A stretch of DNA of 17,270 bases from an uncultured Eggerthellaceae bacterium (GTDB taxonomy: Bacteria > Actinomycetota > Coriobacteriia > Coriobacteriales > Eggerthellaceae), in NCBI GenBank assembly GCA_934631995.1, contig CAKTYF010000036.1, forward strand, positions 1-17,270, written 5' to 3'. Shown piece by piece: positions 7,388-13,310 of the stretch. Both the position numbers and the translations under genes were made by a program. Each line of letters starts with the position of its first letter. The first letter of the stretch is position 1. Under the pieces are notes generated by a model. That model searched no databases and was not told where the DNA came from. It was given only the letters and a program-made list of their open reading frames with translations.

Positions 7388-7417
7388 ATGATTCAGCAAT
7401 GGAGAGTGCTGGATCAT
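7388..7417 (+). repeat. Hairpin between zinc-ribbon and molybdoenzyme genes
   Basis: Arms at 7388-7398 and 7407-7417 pair over 11 bases with a single U-G wobble; the loop is ATGGAGAG. No T-run follows, so it is more likely an mRNA stability or processing element, setting different amounts of the small protein and the enzyme, than a full terminator. Confidence 0.45.
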
Positions 7418-7524
7418 TCCCGTTTGGCAGTTACGTTTCGTCTTTGCGCTTCGCAAAACAACGAGCGCATGCGTATTGAAACGTCTGCGATTGTTCTAAA
7501 GATAGAGAAATGAGAGGAGAGATT

Positions 7525-9864
7525 ATGTCGGAAAGAAGAATCGAATGCGGCGACGGTACCTTTAAGTGTCGTACCTGCGCGTGGTCCCCTCCTGGTGACC
7601 ACCCCGTAGGATGCGGTATGTACCTGACCGTCAAGGACGGCAAAGTAGTAAATGTCGAGGGCGACCCCGATCATCCCATTACCCACGGCCGTCTGTGCGT
7701 TCGTTGCTTGACCTTGCCTGAGTACATGTACAACGACAAGCGTATCCTTACCCCGCTCAAGCGCGACCCCAAGGATCGCGGCAAAGATAAGTGGGAGAGC
7801 ATTTCCTGGGACGAAGCTCTTGATATTATCGAAGAGCGAGTCAACTACATTAAGGCAAATTACGGCGCTGAAGCAATCGTTGCTTTCCAGGGAACCGGCC
7901 GTGAGGCAACTCTTTACAAGACCCCCCTGGCATACGCAGCGCTCGGCACGCCGAACAGCTGCTTCCCGATGTCCGGCGACTCCTGCTATGGTCCTCGTTG
8001 TTCGGTTGCCGACTTCATTCTGGGCGCAGGCTATCCTGAACTTGACTATGCGGCATATTTCCCCGATCGTTTTGATGATCCTCGCTGGGAATGCCCGAAG
8101 TACATTGTTCTGTGGGGCAAAGATCCTTTGTTCTCGAACCCCGACGGCTTCTTTGGTCATACCATCATCGACCTCATGAAGCTTGGCTCCAAGCTCATCG
8201 TTGTTGACCCTCGCGTTACCTGGTGTGCAGCTCACGCCGAATATCACCTCCAGCTTCGTCCTGGCACCGATGCTGCTCTTGGTCTGGGTATGATCAACCT
8301 TATTATCCAGGAAGACTTGTACGACCACGACTTCGTTGAAAACTGGTGCTATGGCTTCGACGAACTCAAAGAGCGCGCTGCCCAGTATCCCCTGGATAAA
8401 GTCGAGGAAATTACCTGGGTGCCTGCCGACCTTATTGCTGAAGCAACACGCGCCCTGGCAAACGCCCATCCGTCGTCCTTCATGTGGGGCCTTGCAATCG
8501 ACACCAACTCTAACGGTGTTCAGGCTGGCCACTGCTTCTTGATCCTTGCTGCTATTTTGGGCGATTTGGATGTTCCTGGCGGTGTAACCCTGGCCGTACC
8601 CGCGTCCTTCATGGGCAAATGGCGCTACGAATGCGCACAGCAGCTCCCTGAAGGCATGATGGAGAAGCAGATTACCGACCTTGAGCATTACCGTGGTTTC
8701 CAGGCTGCTCACGTTATCGCGCATCCTGACTGCATTCTGGATACCTTGGAGACCGGCAAGCCTTATCCTTTGAAGATGGCATGGTTCTACGCAACCAACG
8801 GCATTGCCAATACCACCAATGCCCAAGGCAAGCGTTGGTTCAAGGCTCTTGAGAAAATGGAATTCAACGTGGTTCAGGACGTCTTCATGACCCCGACCGC
8901 CATGGGTCTGTGCGACCTGTTCCTTCCTGTTACCACATTTGCAGAGCATGACGGCATGGTTCTTCCTCACTTCGGACGCAACACGCACATGGTTATGGCT
9001 ATGAACAAGGTTGTCGAAGTGGGCGACTGCAAGTCCGACCTTGAGATCGACTTCATGGTTGGCAAGCGCCTGAACCCGAAAGCTTGGCCGTGGGACAACG
9101 TTGCTGACTTCTTTACTGAGCAGCTGCACAATGGCGGCGTGGACAAAACCTTCGAAGACCTGCAAGAAGAAGGCTGGTTCCAGATGCCGTTCGAGTACAA
9201 GAAGTACGAAAAGGGCCTACTCCGTTCCGATGGCGAGCCGGGCTTCAACACGCCGACCGGTCTTGTTGAACTGTGCTCGAGCCTCTACGAAGACTGGGGC
9301 GAAGATCCGCTGCCGTACTTCGAAGAAAATGCGATGACACCGTACACCCCTGGCCGCGAAGATCTCAAAGAGAATTATCCTCTGGTCATGATTACTGGCG
9401 GACGCGAGACCACTTCGTTCCATTCCGAGCATCGTCAAGTTCCTTCCCTGCGCGCCATCATGCCTGATCCCTTGGTTCAAATCAATCCTGAAACTGCTGA
9501 AAAGTACGGCATCAAAGACGGCGATTGGGTCTGCATTGAGAACCCCTTGGGCAAAGCAATCGAAAAAGCGCAAGTTACTCCTGTCGTTGACCCCCGCACT
9601 ATCCATGCTCAGCACGGTTGGTGGTATCCCGAGCAGGATCCTGAAACCCCGAACTTGAATGGTGTTTGGAAGTCCAACATCAACAGCTTGATTCCGCACC
9701 GCGCAATTGGCCGCATTGGTTTTGGCGCACCGTTTAAGAATGTTTGCTGCAAGATTTACAAGGTCGATAGCCTGGACGCCCTGGGAACCATGGCTCCCGA
9801 AACCGAAGAAGGCGCTATCGGATCTGATCCCGCCAGCTGGGATGCAACTCGAGAGGAGGCGTAA
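7525..9864 (+). CDS. Molybdopterin oxidoreductase, acetylene hydratase-like
   Basis: A 779-residue cytoplasmic large subunit of the DMSO reductase family. Its middle part, for example LYDHDFVENWCYGFDELKER and the YPLDKVEEIT that follows, closely resembles acetylene hydratase as I recall that sequence. The cluster motif is unusual: C15xxC18, then 11 residues to C30, then 27 residues to C58, with C61 extra; most relatives have only three residues between the second and third Cys. Asp25 lies in that enlarged loop. C154 in DSCYGPR is a candidate metal ligand. The C-terminal dinucleotide-binding domain contains GGRETTSFHSEHRQ. The ATG at 7525 follows GAGAGGAGA; an ATG at 7510 has no site. The iron-sulfur partner begins three bases after the stop. 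Hydration, dehydroxylation or another reduction of a small substrate is possible; the exact reaction cannot be told. Confidence 0.94.
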   Translation: MSERRIECGDGTFKCRTCAWSPPGDHPVGCGMYLTVKDGKVVNVEGDPDHPITHGRLCVRCLTLPEYMYNDKRILTPLKRDPKDRGKDKWESISWDEALDIIEERVNYIKANYGAEAIVAFQGTGREATLYKTPLAYAALGTPNSCFPMSGDSCYGPRCSVADFILGAGYPELDYAAYFPDRFDDPRWECPKYIVLWGKDPLFSNPDGFFGHTIIDLMKLGSKLIVVDPRVTWCAAHAEYHLQLRPGTDAALGLGMINLIIQEDLYDHDFVENWCYGFDELKERAAQYPLDKVEEITWVPADLIAEATRALANAHPSSFMWGLAIDTNSNGVQAGHCFLILAAILGDLDVPGGVTLAVPASFMGKWRYECAQQLPEGMMEKQITDLEHYRGFQAAHVIAHPDCILDTLETGKPYPLKMAWFYATNGIANTTNAQGKRWFKALEKMEFNVVQDVFMTPTAMGLCDLFLPVTTFAEHDGMVLPHFGRNTHMVMAMNKVVEVGDCKSDLEIDFMVGKRLNPKAWPWDNVADFFTEQLHNGGVDKTFEDLQEEGWFQMPFEYKKYEKGLLRSDGEPGFNTPTGLVELCSSLYEDWGEDPLPYFEENAMTPYTPGREDLKENYPLVMITGGRETTSFHSEHRQVPSLRAIMPDPLVQINPETAEKYGIKDGDWVCIENPLGKAIEKAQVTPVVDPRTIHAQHGWWYPEQDPETPNLNGVWKSNINSLIPHRAIGRIGFGAPFKNVCCKIYKVDSLDALGTMAPETEEGAIGSDPASWDATREEA

Positions 9865-9867
9865 ACC

Positions 9868-10200
9868 ATGAGCGATTACGCAATGCTTATTGATTACAAG
9901 TACTGCACCGGATGCCACGCTTGCGAGATTTCATGCCGCAACACCCACAATATTCCTTTGGACGAATGGGGCATCAAGATTAACGAAATGGGCCCTGTTA
10001 AGATGAATGGAAAGTGGCTCTGGGATTACGTTCCTGTGCCCTCCGACCTCTGCGACCTCTGCGAAGATCGCGTCGCGAAAGGCGAACAACCCACATGCAT
10101 GCTGCATTGTCTTGCTGCTTGCATGGAGCTTGTCAAGCTTGAAGACGTTGGTCAGGCTTTGGCGGAAAAAGGCAAGAAGGTCGTTGTCTACATGCCGTAA
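9868..10200 (+). CDS. Two-cluster [4Fe-4S] electron-transfer subunit of the molybdoenzyme
   Basis: A 110-residue iron-sulfur protein, paralogous to the one at 3421-3774. Its first set is C13, C16, C19, C23 (CxxCxxCxxxC); the second is C62xxC65 and C77xxxC81 with C85 extra, enough for two [4Fe-4S] clusters. Both paralogues share the opening Y-C-T-G-C-H-x-C and a GxKWxW stretch near the middle. No signal peptide or membrane anchor is present. The ATG at 9868 is three bases after the large-subunit stop and uses the GAGAGGAGG site inside the end of that gene, so the two are translationally coupled and should form one complex. Acetylene hydratase itself works without such a partner, so its presence here argues for a redox reaction. 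A strong terminator follows. Confidence 0.94.
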   Translation: MSDYAMLIDYKYCTGCHACEISCRNTHNIPLDEWGIKINEMGPVKMNGKWLWDYVPVPSDLCDLCEDRVAKGEQPTCMLHCLAACMELVKLEDVGQALAEKGKKVVVYMP

Positions 10201-10223
10201 GGTTTTTTCTAAACCCTCTCCAG

Positions 10224-10254
10224 AAGGTGCCCCAATTACATGGGGCACCTTTTT
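10224..10254 (+). terminator. Intrinsic terminator of the plus-strand molybdoenzyme locus
   Basis: A perfect 11-bp stem (AAGGTGCCCCA at 10224-10234 and its complement at 10241-10251) with the loop ATTACA, followed by a T-run to 10254. It lies 24 bases after the iron-sulfur subunit stop and separates that operon from the third zinc-ribbon gene. Confidence 0.93.
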
Positions 10255-10313
10255 AGATTAAACGGGTTTAATTCTTGCCAAACACGATCATGCAAATTAG
10301 GAAGAAGAGCGGT

Positions 10314-10517
10314 ATGTGCTATCAGTGCTCGGGTTGCGGAAAGTGCCTCACCAAAGACCAACGCGAAAAGATAAAGCCCAAATGCCCCTGCTGCCGAACG
10401 GAAATCGAAGAAGGAGCAAGACGATGTCCAAAATGCGGAGCATACATTAGACCCCAAGCAGGAAGCGTTGCGACAAAAAAACATCCGTCTGCCACGAAGA
10501 ACACAAAAAGCGTTTAA
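10314..10517 (+). CDS. Small Cys-rich zinc-ribbon protein
   Basis: A 67-residue protein starting MCYQCSGCGKC. Cysteines 2, 5, 8 and 11 are spaced by two residues each; C24xxC27 (with C26) and C38xxC41 form a zinc ribbon. The C-terminus is short and Lys/Ser/Thr-rich, without the Pro/Ala tail of the two MCFRPA proteins, but the M-C-aromatic start and ribbon suggest a common origin. The ATG at 10314 is preceded by AGGAAGAAGAG, a fair ribosome site; upstream in-frame TTG and ATG codons lack one. It lies after a strong terminator, so it needs its own promoter or read-through. It ends with a 4-bp overlap with the end of the convergent LuxR-type gene. No function is known to me. Confidence 0.68.
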   Translation: MCYQCSGCGKCLTKDQREKIKPKCPCCRTEIEEGARRCPKCGAYIRPQAGSVATKKHPSATKNTKSV

Positions 10518-10957
10518 TCTTCGCGCGGCGCTATAGACGCATCATTTTTCAAACCTAAAAGATCATTAAGCTCTTTAGTGGAATGAATCCCCAGCTTTTT
10601 AAAAATATTGTATTTATGAGCTTTTACCGTCGTCTTCGAAATATTAAGGGCATTGGCAATATACGTTGGATTTCGACCGTTAGATAAAAATCGTAGGATA
10701 TGACCCTCTCGAGCAGTAAGGCCGTATTCCCTTTCGACAGTCATGATGGCCTCTTTACGTTTTCCGGGCATATCTCCTCGAATAATGTCATAAAGAGGCG
10801 TGCCCGATCGCCCAAATTCAACCTCATCAAGCGCGTCAATCATGTCAATGAGCGCATAAGCCATATCTTGCTTGTTTTTTTCTCCAGCAAGATACAGAGG
10901 AACGGTAACGTAAGCAACCGCGCTCTTTTCCAAAACTTCCTGATTGATGCCTTTCAT
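10514..10957 (-). CDS. LuxR-type transcriptional regulator, short soluble form
   Basis: A 147-residue DNA-binding protein. Residues 78-138 are a LuxR/NarL-type helix-turn-helix: YGLTAREGHILRFL, then NPTYIANALNISKTTVKAH and the recognition-helix end KKLGIHS. The first 77 residues are soluble and show neither a receiver domain nor an autoinducer-binding domain. Many Coriobacteriia LuxR-type proteins beside molybdoenzymes carry a multi-helix membrane N-terminus; this one does not. The ATG at 10957 is chosen for the GAAAGGGGC site; a 21-codon extension to 11020 has no site. The same decamer lies upstream of this gene and of the MFS gene at 1925-3196, so it may control both, and possibly the molybdoenzyme loci; that is inference. 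The gene is convergent with the small zinc-ribbon gene. Confidence 0.9.
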   Translation of the reverse strand: MKGINQEVLEKSAVAYVTVPLYLAGEKNKQDMAYALIDMIDALDEVEFGRSGTPLYDIIRGDMPGKRKEAIMTVEREYGLTAREGHILRFLSNGRNPTYIANALNISKTTVKAHKYNIFKKLGIHSTKELNDLLGLKNDASIAPRED

Positions 10958-10991
10958 GAAAGCCCCTTTCGGAATATTATTCTTCCTTCCG

Positions 10992-10997
10992 ATTCTA
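10992..10997 (-). promoter_or_regulatory. Possible -10 element of the LuxR-type gene
   Basis: TGATAGAAT on the minus strand contains TAGAAT, close to a sigma-70 -10 box, 35 bases before the ATG at 10957. No good -35 box is visible at the right distance; the shared decamer lies 30 bases further upstream, which would suit an activator-dependent promoter. Confidence 0.3.
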
Positions 10998-11027
10998 TCA
11001 GCAGATAACGTTTTTTGCATGAAAAAA

Positions 11028-11037
11028 ACTAGGGGGC
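11028..11037. promoter_or_regulatory. Shared decamer ACTAGGGGGC upstream of the LuxR-type gene
   Basis: Second copy of the decamer at 3257-3266, with the same orientation relative to its gene and about 71 bp before the ATG at 10957. Both copies have an A-rich flank on the gene-proximal side. It could be an autoregulatory site. Confidence 0.4.
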
Positions 11038-11126
11038 AAAAGCCAAATTCCTAACCAAAAACGGCAGATCACCACACAAATTTATTGTTGCGTTCAAAAA
11101 ATGCGCTTTTTCCGCTCCTCATCCAT

Positions 11127-11150
11127 GCGGTCTCGTATACCCGAGACCGC
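11127..11150 (-). terminator. Hairpin after the flavinylation/dehalogenase operon
   Basis: GCGGTCTCG (11127-11135) and CGAGACCGC (11142-11150) form a perfect 9-bp stem with a 6-base loop, 23 bp beyond the stop of the last gene. The nearest T-rich stretch on the minus strand comes about 20 bases later (around 11094-11100), so it is not a textbook intrinsic terminator; it may be a 3'-end stabilising or Rho-associated hairpin. Confidence 0.6.
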
Positions 11151-11173
11151 TTGTAGCGCTCCCCCTAGCGCCC

Positions 11174-12781
11174 TTACGTTCCCTTCGCAACAAACGTCTC
11201 CGCAAGGGCATCTACGTAGCTGAAGGACTCCCTGAATAGACGCAAAAGGACTGCTTTGCACCTATCGAGCGCAGCCCGGGCGCGGCCGCGGAACGACAGA
11301 CGTTCTTCCTGCGTGCCAACAACAACTCCGTCGCCTTCCGTCGCCGAACCCTTCCCCTGTGCGCCTGCAACGGCACCGCCGCCTTCCGTCGCCGAGCCTT
11401 CCCCTTTCCTGTCGAGCCCATCTCCATCGCCTGCAGATGGGCCCTTCCCCTGCCCATCAACATCACCAGCCATCAAGACGCGCGCTTCGGCCATTAGGAA
11501 AGGCAGCAGCGAGAAAGCAACGTCCAGCATCAGCATGAAGACATCGGTACGCACACCCAACCGCTGCAGCGGGCGCAAAAACCACGACAATGTATCCACC
11601 AGGGATTTCGATGACACGCAATGCATGAATGCCAAGCTTGCCACCATAAGGCAAACCAGCCGCACGATCATAAAAACCGCCGTGAAAACCGCCTCCGCGT
11701 AAACGAGAAGCCCGAGAACCTCAAAGAGCACCGTACCGCTTTGACAATAAAGCACCTGCGCCACTAACGTGATAACCAGAATAACGCCGAGCGGCTTCAG
11801 TGCGCCCAGCACCTCTTTGGGGCTAACATGGACGACACCCGCAAAAACACCGGCAAACAGCACGCAAAGAGCTAAAGTAACTGGATTTTCCGCTTTGAAC
11901 AGGACAATCGCATACAGAATAAAACAAAGAAGCTTAACGCGCGCATCGATTGAAGCGAACCGAACATCCGCATTCGCATCGCTCGCCACAGCATCGGTCG
12001 AAGCTTCGAAACCACTTGCCGCGCCCGCATCGTTCGCCGCGGCACGGCCTGCACCTTTGAACCCGCGGACCACATCCGCGCCCGCGCCCCACGCCGCGCC
12101 CGCACTCGGACCGCTAGCTGCATCGCCAGCCGCAGCCTCATCCGCGCCCCACGCCGCACTCGCAACGCCGACCGCAGCAGCAACCGGAACTGCTTTCCCA
12201 GCCGCTGCAACACCACACGCGCCCGCGCCCGCACTCCGTGCCGCACCTGCAAGCGACTCCTCCCAAAACGCATCCGCGAGCCCCTTCGCTAGCACGCCCG
12301 TAAGCGCACCCGCTGCACAGGCGGCGCAAAACAGAATGGGCGCAGAAAACCACACCAAACCCGTCCCCAGCAGCACGCTTGCTACAAGCAGCTGCCCAGC
12401 ATTGTGGCACACGGCACCAACCATCGCCACGGGAACAGGATGCACCCCAGGAACTTTAGCAACCGCGCCCATGGCCAGCGTAGCAAAAACCGTGCCGACC
12501 GCCGAATATGCGATCATCACGGGAGACCCGAAAAGAAAGCCCGCCACCAGCACTTTTGCCAACGTAACGCAAAATGCGCTCCTAAAATCCATGCGCAAAA
12601 GCGCCGCCAAAATCACCGCATTCGCCAGTCCGAGCTTCACGCCGGGAATAGGCACCGGCACGGGAATGAACGTCTCCACATAGCTCATGACCAGCGCAAA
12701 CGCAGCCATCACTCCGACCGATGCCCAATAGCGGGCCTCATCGAAGCTCAAAACGGAAGGATCTTTCCCCTGCGTTCTCAT
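11174..12781 (-). CDS. Gx-transporter / EcfT-like fusion membrane protein
   Basis: A 535-residue polytopic membrane protein with two domains. Residues about 8-170 match the Gx transporter family (annotated in some genomes as heptaprenyl diphosphate synthase component I), with the signature PVPIPGVKLGLANAVILAAL. Residues about 272-445 resemble EcfT, the transmembrane subunit of ECF-type transporters, beginning DARVKLLCFILYAIVLF. A linker of about 95 residues, almost only Ala, Gly, Asp, Val and Ser, separates them, and a second low-complexity insert (about 447-505) interrupts the C-terminal part. Related proteins occur in extracytoplasmic flavinylation loci such as the Listeria eet region, where they are thought to move flavin or a precursor across the membrane; applying this here is inference. 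No EcfA ATPase is visible nearby. The ATG at 12781 follows GGCGGGG; TTG at 12787 is an alternative. It is the last gene of the operon. Confidence 0.87.
   Translation of the reverse strand: MRTQGKDPSVLSFDEARYWASVGVMAAFALVMSYVETFIPVPVPIPGVKLGLANAVILAALLRMDFRSAFCVTLAKVLVAGFLFGSPVMIAYSAVGTVFATLAMGAVAKVPGVHPVPVAMVGAVCHNAGQLLVASVLLGTGLVWFSAPILFCAACAAGALTGVLAKGLADAFWEESLAGAARSAGAGACGVAAAGKAVPVAAAVGVASAAWGADEAAAGDAASGPSAGAAWGAGADVVRGFKGAGRAAANDAGAASGFEASTDAVASDANADVRFASIDARVKLLCFILYAIVLFKAENPVTLALCVLFAGVFAGVVHVSPKEVLGALKPLGVILVITLVAQVLYCQSGTVLFEVLGLLVYAEAVFTAVFMIVRLVCLMVASLAFMHCVSSKSLVDTLSWFLRPLQRLGVRTDVFMLMLDVAFSLLPFLMAEARVLMAGDVDGQGKGPSAGDGDGLDRKGEGSATEGGGAVAGAQGKGSATEGDGVVVGTQEERLSFRGRARAALDRCKAVLLRLFRESFSYVDALAETFVAKGT
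11333..11408. repeat. Degenerate 48-bp tandem repeat inside the Gx/EcfT gene
   Basis: A stretch starting GCCTTCCGTCGCCGA at 11333 recurs at 11381, a period of 48 bp or 16 codons. It encodes a G-K/E-G-S-A-T-E-G unit of the second low-complexity insert. Being a multiple of three, copy-number change would keep the frame. Confidence 0.6.
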
Positions 12782-12803
12782 CCGCAAACGCCCCGCCGCC
12801 GCA

Positions 12804-13286
12804 CTAGCGACTCACAACGTCCGCTGCACTCGCGGCACCCATGCCACCGCCAGAAGCGCCCGCCCCAACATCCACCAGGGCGTCACCTTCCGCACCAGCC
12901 TTATCGCTATCGTCCGTCGCACGCGCGCCAACAATCTCAATGTAAAACTCATGCGGCAAGCAAATAATCCGCTGACCTGGCGTATAAATGGCGCCCTGCC
13001 GCATGCAATCGTGATTCTTGCAGTCCGACTGCGTCACACGAATGCGCGCATTCTCCACGGTCACCTCGTTCATGCCAAGGTCCGTCTCCACAATAACCAC
13101 CGTATCCGTATCAAGGGGCAGCCGATATGTCTCGCCATGCGCAGCATGCACCACCGCCGTAAGCCCCGACGGTTCCACACGCGCAGAAGAATACGAAGAA
13201 ATCGAAAAGCTGGCCACAACGGCCAACGCGATAATCACGACAACAACAAAGTTGGCGCGGTTTGCACGAAAGATTCCGCCCTTCAC
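12804..13286 (-). CDS. NusG domain II membrane-anchored protein
   Basis: A 160-residue protein with one N-terminal membrane segment (about residues 13-30) and an extracytoplasmic NusG domain II. The diagnostic stretch runs from N79 to about residue 118: ARIRVTQSDC, then C94 with MRQGAIYTPGQ and IICLP, including C89, C94 and C109. The last 35 residues are low-complexity Gly/Ala/Asp. Stand-alone NusG-II proteins are found with FMN-binding proteins, ApbE and Gx transporters; their exact role is unsettled. The start is GTG at 13286, supported by GGATAGGGGC upstream; it begins 24 bp after the ApbE stop and ends 22 bp before the Gx/EcfT start, so it belongs to the same operon. The domain call is firm; a part in extracytoplasmic flavin or quinone electron transfer is inferred from neighbours. 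Confidence 0.9.
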   Translation of the reverse strand: MKGGIFRANRANFVVVVIIALAVVASFSISSYSSARVEPSGLTAVVHAAHGETYRLPLDTDTVVIVETDLGMNEVTVENARIRVTQSDCKNHDCMRQGAIYTPGQRIICLPHEFYIEIVGARATDDSDKAGAEGDALVDVGAGASGGGMGAASAADVVSR

Positions 13287-13310
13287 AAGCCCCTATCCTC
13301 TCTACACGCC

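Noticed and set aside
7414..9165. Long minus-strand open frame opposite the 779-residue molybdoenzyme
   Set aside because: Antisense shadow; the plus strand carries all family motifs and a proper start.
11154..11169. GCGCT/AGCGC hairpin with CCCCCT loop, resembling the shared decamer
   Set aside because: Only CCCCCTAG matches, and it lies at the end of an operon rather than before a gene, so it is probably chance or part of the 3'-end structure.
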